Assembly (NCBI GenBank): GCA_900239685.1
Contig: OENT01000278.1
Span: 1-64,000 of the forward strand
DNA from: Rotaria macrura
Lineage: Eukaryota; Rotifera; Eurotatoria; Philodinida; Philodinidae
Direction: 5' to 3'
Length of the DNA: 64,000 bases
The position numbers and the translations under genes are program-made. Positions 18,694 to 30,073 of this stretch are shown here, one piece after another (the first letter of the stretch is position 1; each line of letters begins with the position of its first letter). The notes beneath the pieces were generated by a model that had not been told where the DNA came from, did no database searches, and saw nothing but the letters and a program-made list of their open reading frames with translations.

Positions 18694-18847
18694 ATGTTGA
18701 AATCGAAGCGTATTGTAAAACCCGTTCGTAAAACTTGGAAAAATGTAAGTATCTTAATGTTTTTTCGATCGGTATCGAAGAATGTAAAATTTCTTCGTAT
18801 TCTAGCAACCTGCATCATCACTTGGCAAAGCTGTTCGTAAAGATTAA
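18694..18847 (+). CDS. Two-ORF locus copy 1, ORF A: conserved 30-residue peptide
   Basis: Exons 18694-18744 and 18806-18847 are joined in phase 0 across a 61-bp intron with GTAAGT and CTAG ends. The peptide is basic and Lys/Arg-rich (starts MLKSKRIVKPVRKTWKN, ends SSLGKAVRKD). It is too short to be picked up by ordinary gene calling. Its reality rests on the second copy at 23474-23622, which has identical exon lengths (51 and 42 nt), the same intron phase, 22 of 30 identical residues and several silent changes. I know no family with this peptide. It may be a peptide-coding upstream ORF or a small protein in its own right. ORF B starts 97 nt after its stop, and no ATG lies between them. Confidence 0.6.
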
Positions 18848-18944
18848 TTCTTAGATCCTACTTGAAAAAATTCTTCTCTTCTTTTTCAATCGATATTGGT
18901 GACATTTCTAATACTTTATCAACAATCTGTTTCAATACATCAAT

Positions 18945-19227
18945 ATGTCTGAAATTATGTACCTTTCTTGGTAATTACCATTTTGTTTTTAATATATGGA
19001 TTATGTTGTACCATTCTTATATTCTAAATAGTCCTTCGCCTGCTAGCAGTATTGCACCGTCGAAATTTCTTATCAATGGATCATTATCAATGTCCCCACC
19101 GGTTTATCCATTGCTACATGATGCTGGTTGGAACATGCCATATATGACAATAAAAAGAGCTGAATCTAAAGGTATCTGGGATGGATACAAAACACGAGAA
19201 GAATTCATGTCTATACATCTTCGCTAG
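18945..19227 (+). CDS. Two-ORF locus copy 1, ORF B: 73-residue protein with conserved C-terminal motif
   Basis: Exons 18945-18970 (26 nt, phase 2 out) and 19032-19227. The N-terminal half is Ser/Pro-rich and variable between paralogues. The C-terminus, ESKGIWDGYKTREEFMSIHL then R-stop, is nearly shared with copy 2 (SSKGIWSGYETKEEFMTMHF then R-stop). A W-x-G-Y-x-T-x-E-E-F core at the very end suggests a short linear or helical interaction motif. No signal peptide or membrane segment is seen. A poly(A) signal at 19254-19259 follows the stop closely. The family is unrecognised and no function is proposed. Confidence 0.6.
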
Positions 19228-20973
19228 ATAGTGACAAATCACTTTTCTTTTTAAATAAACATTAATTAGAAACTGTACTTTTCCCTATTTTTGTTCATTT
19301 TCTGCAGTTGTCAGTTCATTTAGTTTTTCTTTTTATTCTTACTTGAGTAAATCAAAAATTGAATTATTTCAATGGCGAATTTATATCATTGATCCCTACA
19401 AGATAGTATGTGATACGAAACGAAGAAATTTTGTGAAATCTAGTGTTATACTAATGTAATCGATTAATCATTAGAATCTATAGAAAAAAACTGTATTCGA
19501 TCGATATAAATTAATTCTATAAGTTATGAAAGAAAAACTATTGACTTTTGATATCGAACGCTTTCTGTCAATTCTGCATTAGTCAAATACAATAGGCTGG
19601 CGTGCAAGAAATACACAATTGATGGGTGTGGGTGGGGTGGGTATGACACCCCTCCCTCTTCCCGACCTGACCATCCCTAAATCATAGATAATCATTGTGC
19701 AATATTCTCAATACAATTCAATCGATAATCAATTGATGATAAATCATCTTCATCTGTTTTTTTCTTGATCGAAGAAATACAAAATGTTTCAATAGAAAAA
19801 CATTCATGGTTGATAATTTTCTTGATGCACTGTTTCATTTGTGAACTTTTCCATTGAATCACTCTAATGAATCAAAAGAAATTTATCAAATTATATTGAA
19901 AATTACTGCATTTCAATAGAAGCAGATCAAAGTTCGGGAGATATTTTCGACTACATATTGTGTACCTAAAAAGGTTACAAGAATCTCCATGGATTGGCAT
20001 GTTAATATGCATATTACTAGCTATATCGAATTCGCCAGACAATTGATTGTTGTACGAGCTGCAATATTAATCTAAAGAAACTTTTCAAATACTAATTTCG
20101 AAGAAAAGAAAAGAAAACGCCCCGAAACTTGAACATGCAACAATCCGTTAATAACACCAGCATTCATCGATGGTTTACCGAATGTGCCGTATAGTGATAT
20201 TTATATTTTCGAATATGATTGAGTCAAACATTTCTCTTTCACATATTAGTGAAATTTTTAATTAATATTGACGAAATACAAGTCTTAGGAATCGTCTAGT
20301 GATATTTTCTTTTGATGTCTTCAAAGTTTCCGTGAAAGCACTTAGTTAAATATACAACTGTACATCGATTCTACTTGTTTGATTGTGTCGCCATCTGATT
20401 TCTATGTCTAATCGAACTCATAGATAGATTTTATTTCACCATGATGATAGCATCTATTTATGGGAATGTATTGAAAACGCCAAAACAGAAACTCTCATAA
20501 GAAAAAAGTTGAATGAAAAAGAACTGTCGATCGAGTCAGTGAATAATGATGTTAGATGAAAAATATAACATATTAATTTTATTCTATACAGACAAGGGAA
20601 AAATACGTTGATTAATGATGGCAAATAACTATTTGAAGAATACATGTAACTTGCCATAAGAGTTATCGATACGCTTTTGAATAACATTAGTAGAAATTGA
20701 AACAGCTCGATGTTTAGACCCTGTACTCATTTAGAATACCTCAATGTTTTTTGTTTTGGTTGTATTCTGTGTCTGTTCCATATTCTAGAATATTTACTCA
20801 TGCAATGTGTAAGATCCCATCTTCACTAGAAAAATGATACAGTATTAACTTTATGCGTGTCTTCACGTGAATGTTAATGAAGCCTTTCAGAGGCAAAGGT
20901 TTCAAGATCAAGCATGGCTTCATCCTGCTCTATACTAGAGGAGCTCTCAATAAGAAACGATGTTATTTTAATT
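19228..20973. other. Non-coding stretch between the copies, left part
   Basis: No protein-like coding on either strand. A short G-rich run (about 19623-19660) stands out against the AT-rich background. I see no RNA gene or transposon end. Confidence 0.4.
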
Positions 20974-22268
20974 AGTAGAGCCGGTATACTAAATTCCGTC
21001 AGAAAAATTATAGGTCTCAGTGTTTCCTTTATAACTCAGCTCAGGAACATCGTAGAAAGCGGAATTTAATTTTCCGGAACAGAGAAATCATTTGTGCACC
21101 GATCTATGTAACACTAATTTTAGAATAACCAGCCATTACTCTTTTACAATCGATTCGAAATAAGCACCAAAACTTTTCTTCCTTTTCGGTGAGTGTTCCT
21201 AACTTCGCCACTTGATGTAAATTTTTCCTTAATTCTGCCATTCAAGAAAAAATGCTACTGCAACCTTCAGTGAGCCACACCTATAATTCTCATATCAATA
21301 ATATGTAGCGATAAGCTTGGGTTTTATGACCATGTCGTATTCATTATACAATGACTGTAACATGGGGAGATAGCTAGAAACAAAGTACATATTCGAAATC
21401 AGAAAAAAAGGTTGAGTCGATCTGTGTATATCATAAATAAAGTTCTGACACTTATACTTTTTTTCCTATGACTTCGCCCCTGTGCCCCACATGAATAACA
21501 CAAAAAAAAGTTCTCTTAAAATCTCANNNNNNNNNNNNNNNNNNNNNNNATATGTACTTTGTTTCTAGCTATCTCCCCATGTTACAGTCATTGTATAATG
21601 AATACGACATGGTCATAAAACCCAAGCTTATCGCTACATATTATTGATATGAGAATTATAGGTGTGGCTCACTGAAGGTTGCAGTAGCATTTTTTCTGAT
21701 ACTCCATGCAATGTTTCTTGAATGGCAGAATTAAGAAAAAAATTTACAACAAGTGGCAAAATAAAGAAAAAAAACATTCATCGAGTGGCGGAATTAGATC
21801 CAGTTCGTAATTCCACTATGTTTATTTTTTTTTGAATGTAAAAACACCATTTGAAAACTGTCTCTAGTTCATCTGAAACCAACCTGAATCGATGCGTTTT
21901 GACAAGACGAATCGAACTGTATATTTTTCATTCTCATTAGAATACATTTTCCTGACTCAATCGTTTTTGTTTCGAGACGTTCTATGTGAAATTGCTGTAA
22001 TGGCACAATTAGGAAAAAAAGATACGTTACATGGTGAAATTAGGAACACACACCGAAAAGGAAGAAAATTTTTGGTGCTTATTTCGAATCGATTGTAAAA
22101 CAGTAATGGCTGGTTATTCTAAAATTAGTGTTACATAGATCGGTGCACAAATGATTTCTCTGTTCCGGAAAATTAAATTCCGCTTTCTACAATGGTCCTG
22201 AGCTGAGTTATAAAGGAAACGCTGAGACCTATAATTTTTCTGACGGAATTTAGTATACCGGCTCTACT
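20974..22268. repeat. Inverted repeat with an assembly gap at its centre
   Basis: The left arm (20974 to about 21397) is the reverse complement of the right arm (about 21550-22268). Outer ends read AGTAGAGCCGGTATACTAAA. The right arm is about 300 bp longer. Its extra part contains degenerate repeats of a TGGC-x2-AATTA-x-GAAAAAA word, so the left arm has probably lost copies. The centre holds 129 bp of unmatched sequence and a run of 23 N (21527-21549). No open frame of note. It may be a foldback transposon. The gap at the symmetry centre suggests the assembler failed on the palindrome. Confidence 0.75.
21527..21549. other. Assembly gap (23 N)
   Basis: A run of 23 undetermined bases inside the palindrome. 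The true length of missing sequence is unknown. Confidence 1.
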
Positions 22269-23473
22269 ACTTAAAGCTGGATCTTCATTAGTGCATTAAC
22301 TTTAATACAGTTTTGAAGAGTGCATTGATTTTACAGCTAATCAGTTTTGTTAATACACTATTAAATTGTGTTGTGTATTGAAGACCAGGCCTAAGTGGAG
22401 GAAAAGTATTAGCTATCCAGTGGAACTATAAAAATATTTGCGAGAGAAAAAATAACACGAAAAATATGATAGAAAAGAAAATCAATATTGATCAATCACG
22501 ACATGTTACAAGCTTCGGCATATTATAGGATCGACTTTTTTCTTTCAATTTTTTTTCAATCGACATTTTTTCTTTTGGCGTTTTCAATGTAAATTTCTAT
22601 ATTTGTAGAAAATCGTAGACAGAATGATATTACTGATAAAATGATTAAAATTTTTTCTACATACAGTAAGTACCTGCTTATTTGTGCTGTGTCATTAAAA
22701 AAATATCAAGGAAATAAAAAATTCTGCTAACATCATCAGGTCATAAACAGTCAGATGATAATTGTAAACTGCAATGTAATATGTCAACAAAAGAATCAAA
22801 AACAAAAATGAAATCGTTAAATTTTGACAATAACTACATACTATTTGAAATCGAGATAGAGAGAGTAAAAGGAATATAATTCATTGATAAATTGTATTCG
22901 TTCCGACATACAGTTTCAATTTCTCTAAAAATGAATGAACTCGTTTAAAGTTTGTCGCACAAAGAAGGATTTGAATGTTGTATCATGATAAATTCCTACC
23001 GTACTTCAGTTTTAAAATTGAAAGATATAGAATGTGTGATTCATACATGTCGAACGATTATTTTTTATCACTGATCGTAAAACTAAGCAAAAAGCGAGTA
23101 GAAACGTGATCATACAACGCCACATGTTCGATCACTAGTGGACTTAGTGATAACTCACGGCAATGTCATAAAGCACAGATATCGACACAGCACAGTACTC
23201 TTATCTATATTGTTGTAAATGCCCTTTTAAGTTTTGGGTTGACTTTTATCGGCCTCTACGCATATATATATACATACATATATATATATCTGAAGACAGA
23301 TCTGTGTTCTTTCAATATCATCTAACGAGTAACATCATAAATACGTGTGACTACACAAAGACTTCTTCATCAACGACAAGCAATTTTCTACTTTCATTTC
23401 ATGTTGGTAAGATCCATTAAAAAAATCATTATATGCTATACATGTTTATCTACATATAGTATTTCATGTTTGA
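22269..23473. promoter_or_regulatory. Upstream region of two-ORF locus copy 2
   Basis: No gene is seen. A TA-rich run (about 23261-23290) lies roughly 190 bp upstream of ORF A. A possible 5' untranslated intron runs from GTAAGA (23407) to ATAG just before 23460. These would fit a promoter and leader exon, but neither is proven. Confidence 0.35.
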
Positions 23474-23622
23474 ATGTTGATTTCGAAACACTTAGCTAAG
23501 CCCGTTCGTAAAAATTGGAAAAGTGTAAGTTATCATACGTATTATATTTTATTTTCAATAACTTTTATCTTCTATTACAGCAACCTGCTTCATCACTTGG
23601 TAAAGCCGTTCTCAAAGATTAA
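23474..23622 (+). CDS. Two-ORF locus copy 2, ORF A: conserved 30-residue peptide
   Basis: Exons 23474-23524 and 23581-23622, phase 0, 56-bp intron. The peptide starts MLISKHLAKPVRKNWKS and ends SSLGKAVLKD. Compared with copy 1, the second exon has three silent codon changes (two Ala, one Gly) and only one replacement (Arg to Leu), the pattern expected under selection on the peptide. The 129-nt spacer to ORF B contains no ATG and no AG dinucleotide, so ORF B has no splice acceptor of its own there. The ORF A start overlaps a TGA in another frame (TGAATGTTGA), as in copy 1. Confidence 0.6.
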
Positions 23623-23751
23623 ATTATATTCTCTTGTTAATCTTTGTATTCCCATCGATTTCTCTTCGTTTATTTCAACATTTAAACGTTCATCTTTCTT
23701 GAATTCCTCTTGACGCCAATCTTCAATCAATCTTTTTTCAATAAAAAATCT

Positions 23752-24041
23752 ATGGCTGGCACTACTTCACCATTCAAGTAAAATAGTTTCTTAATTTAGC
23801 GATCAATTGGTTGCCTATAGAGTTTTTTTTTAAATTTAGATTCAATAACGCAGGTCTTTTTTCACCGGTAAGCGTCGATCTTAGTGATTCATCATCATTA
23901 GCATCAACATCCCCACAGTCCCCGTCTCCTCTGAATGGCTGGACAACTCAACATCGATTATTGATGAGAAGCAACAGTTCAAAAGGTATTTGGAGTGGAT
24001 ACGAAACAAAAGAAGAATTCATGACGATGCACTTTCGTTAA
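23752..24041 (+). CDS. Two-ORF locus copy 2, ORF B: 75-residue protein with conserved C-terminal motif
   Basis: Exons 23752-23777 (26 nt, phase 2 out, the same length as in copy 1) and 23840-24041. The protein begins MAGTTSPFKFNNAGLFSPVS, has a Ser/Pro-rich middle (SSSLASTSPQSPSPL) and ends with the shared motif IWSGYETKEEFMTMHF then R-stop. A FSPVS or SPP element near the middle may be a phosphosite. A poly(A) signal lies at 24175-24180. Conservation of exon length, phase and C-terminus with copy 1 supports a real paralogous pair that arose by duplication of the whole two-ORF unit. Family not recognised. Confidence 0.6.
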
Positions 24042-25563
24042 AATAAGAAACCGTCCACTATATTTCTTACTTATTAAAGAATTGAATTAACTGACGCTGC
24101 TTTGATTTTTCTCTGTGCTATTTAATATATTTATTTACCGATTTTATCTACACTTGTATAGTTTTTTATGCTGAAATAAAACTATAGAAAACAATAAATA
24201 AAACTACGACACTTAAAATCTTAAACAAAGTAATATAAGCAACATTGACATCTATTCGAATGGTTTCAAAATATTGACATTAGCAAATAAAAAAAATGCT
24301 TTCTCCTATTCCTGACCTAGATTGTTTTGATATTTTTTTTTCGGACCTAGTCATGATTTTGAGTATCGTTTTCTCAGTAGGGCATATTTCAAGAATACAT
24401 GTATTAATAAAATCGTCCAAAAAGCTTTAAAAATTTGAATATTTCTACTGTTCGAGAGCAAATTATCTAACACATCCTATCGAACTCGAAATTTCTTTTT
24501 ATCGTCGTATTTTTCTAGATATCTGTCGTTTTGCCATGATTTATATCAGTCAAACAGCAGTAAATGTACGCACCATTTTCAGTCAATCACTTAAGATTAG
24601 AGGTCGTTCGTTCGAATGGAAGAAGATCGCAACGAAATCAACCAAGTTAGGTAATAGAAGTGATACAACTGGAAAAATATGTCGTCGAAAAGAACCATGT
24701 GAAAAGTTTCGTCTACGATAAATATTTCCTTAATCATTCTCATTTATCTATAATTCAGAAACTCGAGAAATATTTTAATGACTTCTTCTCGAAAAGAAAG
24801 GCAATCTAAAGTAAGTTTCTCGTAGTGCACCTTACAATTAGGAAAACTGATTTAGAATATGTGTACGTTTTTCAGCTCATCTTTGCTTATGTAGATTGTT
24901 CAGAATATTGAAAAGATGTTTTTTTCTTCTTCTCATTATGAACCAAGGTTAATTGAAAAATATACAGTTAACTAGGTTGGCATATTCATGAAATTTTCAT
25001 AATAAAAATTTAATAACATTTCTAAGAAAAATATCAGAAATTACTTCGTTCGATTGATAACTTTTAATGACTAGAAACGTACATCTAAAGAAGGTTTTCC
25101 TTTATTTTGAAACTTTTTTTTTCTTGTTGAAAAACATATGTATTAAACATAGAAGAAATACAAGTAAATCATCTATCCGTTACCAAAAACTAAAATTTCT
25201 AAGCATATTCTCAAAAAAATAATTCAAAAAAGAAAAGAAATCAAATGTTCTACAGTATCCTTGAACAAACTATGTATCATTTTGTGAATAATCATAAAAT
25301 GAATCATCATGTCATATATAAATGTATTCATTCTTTAAATGGGATCGTTGGTTTTCTTTGGTGTAAACAGTTATTCATATGCTTCCCTTCATCATTTGCT
25401 ACCACTACTTCAAACTCTACCGGTTTATTCATTCATTCTCACTTCACTGCACTGTGATTGAGTTATATAAAAATACTGTAGAATTTTTCTTTCATTCGTT
25501 TTATACCACCGCTATCGACATATATATCGTGCACGATATTTTTACACATTCTTAACAATTTCA
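24042..25563. other. Intergenic stretch before the DUF2183 gene
   Basis: A 61-codon basic open frame at 24536-24721 follows an acceptor-like TTTTTCTAG, but it has no homologue that I recognise and no second exon. The rest appears non-coding. The last 100 bp should contain the promoter of the next gene. Confidence 0.35.
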
Positions 25564-26849
25564 ATGGTGTCGTATACGTCGTTATTGATCGTATTTTTCG
25601 TATTCATAATTCATGTTGATAGTCGAAGATATTCTCATCGATATCAAATTCGTGAATTAATATATAAAATATCTGAAAAACTTCGAGAAAAAACACTCAA
25701 TAAATTTAAATTTGATATGCGTCGTTTTGATAAAGAAGAGATGATTGTTTTTCCTGATGTAGCATATCAATCGTTGACCAATGATAGTCTATGGAAAGTC
25801 ATGGTACACGGTTGGAGATACGAAGGTAGTAAAACAAAAGATTTGATTGGATTAAGTGCAAGTGTATGGATAGAACGTATTGTTAAACAACTATTGAGCG
25901 GAGCAGAAGTATTGTATCTCAATGGATCAATTAATCACGATCGACTCAAGCCTTTTCTTGTTGAAGATGAATCGAATGAATTGATAACACTTACAATCAG
26001 TGGTAAAATATATCAAGTTCGAACGGATAAAATTGGTCAATTTTATGAAGAACTACAAATTGTCAATGATGATATACAAAAAGCAAAACAACAACAACAA
26101 ACAACAAATTACATAACATACGAAGCTATCGGTGATAATAAAGATTCAACAACAGGCACCATTCGACTTATTGAGCCACGTCAAGGCATATCTGTTATTA
26201 GTGACATAGATGACACAATAAAAGTATCTGAAGTTTTAGATAAAGTACGATTGCTCGCAAATACATTCATAAATGCTTTCAAAGCTGTACCAGGTAAAAA
26301 ATAATCAATAGAAAAACATCAACAGAAAACTTTGTTCTATTCTTTTTTCTATTCATAGGCATGTCTGATTTATATCGAAAATGGCAAGTAAATAATAATA
26401 ATTGTACATTTCATTATTTATCTGGGATGCCAAATCAATTATATACATTGACACAGGAATTTATTTACGAGAATAATTTTCCCGATGGATCATTTCATAT
26501 GAGACATTTTGCTTGGGGAGCATCATCTATCTTTGATTTTCTTCATTCACAATCGACATTCATTCATAAGTTAAGCTATTTACGATTTTTTCTTTCAAAT
26601 ACAGTTCGTGATTATGTTTTGATTGGTGATAGTGGAGAAAAAGATCCAGAAGTATACGGACAGATTACAACAGAATATCCAGAACGTGTACGAGCTATTT
26701 TCATACGAGCAATTAAAGGTGAAACGTTTGATGATCAACGTTTTCTTACGGCCTTCCAAGGAATACCACAAGAAAAATGGCAAATTTTCAATGATCCACA
26801 ACAAATACCTATTGATCTATCACGTGCACCAAGAGTAGTGGCTGGCTGA
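25564..26849 (+). CDS. Secreted DUF2183 / App1-type phosphatidate phosphatase-like protein
   Basis: Two exons (25564-26293, 26359-26849) give 406 residues across a 65-bp intron. A signal peptide is clear (residues 1-20, MVSYTSLLIVFFVFIIHVDS). The middle (55-125) carries the HGWRYE region typical of App1-like proteins. VISDIDDTIKVS (211-222) is the HAD-type DxDxT nucleophile motif (Asp214, Asp216). HYLSGMPNQLY then GDSGEKDPEVYG and PERVRAIFIR supply the later catalytic motifs of the family. Yeast App1 converts phosphatidate to diacylglycerol at actin patches. The signal peptide here instead suggests a luminal or extracellular enzyme, so the substrate is uncertain. All visible catalytic residues are present and there is no sign of decay. 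Confidence 0.85.
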
Positions 26850-29830
26850 ATGATTCGAGCTTCTTTTTTCAATGAAAAACAATGTTCACAAGAATATATA
26901 TATACATATTAACTTATAACTATTGTTAAAAAATCACTTTTCTTTAACGGTATGTTTTCAGTTGATGAATAACTGTTAGCGTACGTACTAGGTTGAAATT
27001 ATGTGGATCGAAGAGTTACTCATTTCAAAATCCGTTTCATTTTGATTTTCAAAAAAAATGTGTTTAATAGCATGTCTGTACAGTTCAACTACATAGTGTA
27101 AACAAATATCAACTAATGAGAAAAAATCTGTTGCTTAATTTATGAACAGTGTTTATAACATACACCTAGATACACATTTTTTTCATGATTTAAATCATAT
27201 ACATATCAATCCAGAATCACAGATTAATAAAAACTTCGAAGTGAAAATCGAATGATGACCATAGGCTGAATCCGAGCGTTGACACGAGAGACAAGCACCT
27301 GTCTGAAAAATTAAGAGTATGGTCGTTGAAGTCGATCGCACGACAAACTACACGCGACTGCGTTCATTATCGAGTTCGTTCTTGTGTAATTAATTGTGCA
27401 TGGCAGATTGCATTTGTCTTTTCGTATCGAATATTTCTTTTCTCTGAATGCTTTTCATTGTGATTAGCCTTAGGCGCAAGATGCAAAGTTTTCAGACAAA
27501 AAAAAATGATTGCGTGTTTCAATGATCAATAAAGAAAGCTGCTTTCTATGAATTCAGCGAAGGTAACACTTACGTTTTGGACCAAAGTAACAGTCGCAAC
27601 GATGAAAAACATGTGCTGAGTAACATGTTTCTTATTTGGTATCGAGAAGACATTCTGACTTCAGTTGAAAAACAAATTTAAATAGTTTTTGAAAGAGTTT
27701 GTTAACATCAATATCAGGGCCGTGACATGTCGCAATGAAACAGAAAAATAAATGAATTTGTCTGTGAAAATATTATTCTTATCCTCATAGGCATTCAAGA
27801 AATAATTCAAGTTCCACTGAATCAACTCTATAGTCAACTAGTTTATAGAAGTTCTACGTTGAAAGTTAATAAGATTATAATTATGTTACAACAAAAAACA
27901 ATTTGATTTCTATAATAGTTGCAATATAGCTTTATCTTTTGAGTAACTGAATAGATACAATGGATTGCTATTGATTGTGCGGGGTTGCAGAAAACATTTT
28001 ATATTTAGACATATATCGTTTCATCGACTTTTCTGTTACATATTTCGAATTTTCATATCTCAGTCTCATGTAAATATCCAAGGATATTGGTAAAAGCGAA
28101 TGTTGGATGTAATAACTAGTGAAAAGTTCAAAATAATATTTTCCCTCGTTCGACTTCAATTTAGAGCCTTTCGCAAGCAATCGACATTGAACACTTGCAA
28201 GCAATATCCGATCGTACATTTGTTTCTGATCTCTGCGACATCGTTCAACCGTTCTTGAAATTTTGACCAGTTAAACATAGGATACCCATCGAAAGGATTC
28301 TGTCAATTCCTCGCTATGAATTCTTTCAGTCGGAATCTATCGAACTATCGTTCGGTCAGAAGTAATGTCCGATTGCAAGAATAGTTCTTCAAATTTGATT
28401 TTTAGCAATCATTGTATAAGTCCCATTGAAGGACATTGTGTTGCTAGATGCTTTTGCAATAATTTTATAATTTAAATAACATTATTCTTTATGTGAATGA
28501 TGATAACTGCTTGCAACAAAAATATGAGAAGCTGCTAAAATCTTGCGTCTGTTGAATGTCATTTTCCGAAACATGTTTATCATAATGGCTTATCATGACA
28601 ATCCAGAGAAAGAACACATCGCAAACATTATACTTAAATAGTTAAAGTGAAAATTTCCACGTCAATATTTGGTTTAAATGATTCTCTTTAATGTTATCGC
28701 TTAAAAAGTATCATGCTTTTTCGTGATTTCGAAAACGTCAACGTTTCTCAACGGCATGGTTGCCTTCCACACAAATTTCATGTGAAAAGCATGACTTGTC
28801 GAGAGAAATCACTCTCGTCCTGGTGGTTCTTAATTATCTGTAAGGATATCTCATATTCTATTAGTTTACCGCTTTACATAGTAGTAGAATAAGTTGAACT
28901 ATGGTAAAAGTTCTTCAGACAGGTTCTCGAATGTCAATGACAGAGACTACGTTACTGTCTGATTGAATCTCTCAATCGAAATCGATAGAACTAGACTGTA
29001 CTTTTGACTCACTCGAAAGATTCAAATGAAACTATTTATCGTATATTTTTAATGGTCTTCATTCGATGAATTTCATGTAGCAACAACTGTTTTCATGAAT
29101 GAAAATACAATTTTTTCTCGATGAATTTATTAAAAAAACATGCAAGAGTTTAATACGTAGTTTCATCATCGGAACTGACATTCGTTTGATTTTACGAAAT
29201 CATTTTCTGTGAAAAAACTTTCGTTAATAATTGAAACGAATTTTAAACTTTTTTCCGTTCTCGTATTAACCTATGAAATCCTTCTAAAATTCCGTTAAGT
29301 CTCATAATGCCTGTTTCATACTTGATAGAGCGTTGAAAAGATTTTGTAGGTCCGTATGGCAACATAAATGATTTAGAATTCGTTTCAACTATCGAAACCT
29401 ATTTACGTTTCTTGAAGAACCTTTTTTTTGTGAAACACAATTAAAAGGAGCGTTGAAATATATAAGGGTAGAAATTTGCAGCACTCCTACGCTCACCACC
29501 ACAGACTGTGATAGACGGCTACAAAAGATTATCAGAAATTATGTATAATAAAAATCTAATTGCAATATAGATGAAGCATTTCCTTATTCAAGTGCTACAC
29601 TGTAAAGCAAACAATGATGACGAAATACACACAAATATACATAAGAAAAATAATTTTTCGGAGATTAGAAACATTGGGTGCATCGTTTTTAACACTTTAA
29701 TTCCAGAGGGATTGCGCTGACAGCTTCTTCCGTAAAATCACGTTGATAAAACGTTGTAAAACGAATAGCATGAAAAAAGTGGTGCAACTTCTTCTATTTC
29801 GACATTAGCCATTTATGGATTCTCAGTGCC
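26850..29830. other. Long non-coding stretch, left part
   Basis: No coding exon, RNA gene or clear repeat recognised on either strand over about 3 kb. The minus-strand open frame at 27968-28219 lacks splice context and protein-like composition. Confidence 0.4.
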
Positions 29831-29831
29831 C

Positions 29832-29888
29832 AAGCAGACAAAAAATTTCAAAAACGCGTGTAAACGCGAAAAACGTTACGAAAGTGCT
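29832..29888. mobile_element. Partial copy of the CCCAAGCAGAC-end MITE family
   Basis: The segment begins CCCAAGCAGACAAAAAATTT and continues with ACGCGTGTAAACGCG. This is the same terminal sequence as the complete element at 39316-39681. Only one end is recognisable, and it abuts another TIR element. Confidence 0.55.
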
Positions 29889-30073
29889 TGGGTGGCAATC
29901 GGCGTTCCAGATTGTGTGTCATTAAAGGTTACAAATGCACAACATGCAAACGATAGATTCTTTCGGCTGGTTAAGATTTCGGATGTTTAATCGATAGAAA
30001 ATATCCGACGGTTATGCACTCATTCTATCCAAACGTTAATGACACACAAGCGGGAACCCCGATTGCCACCCTA
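29889..30073. mobile_element. Small MITE with about 40-bp terminal inverted repeats
   Basis: The left end TGGGTGGCAATCGGCGTTCC is mirrored by the right end GGAACCCCGATTGCCACCC plus TA. Pairing continues through TGTGTGTCATTA / TAATGACACACA. Length is about 185 bp with no coding. It is inserted next to, or within, the CCCAAGCAGAC fragment. A target duplication is not obvious. Confidence 0.6.

Noticed and set aside
24536..24721. 61-codon basic open frame after an acceptor-like site
   Set aside because: No partner exon, no homologue that I recognise and no second copy. Mentioned in the spacer entry only.
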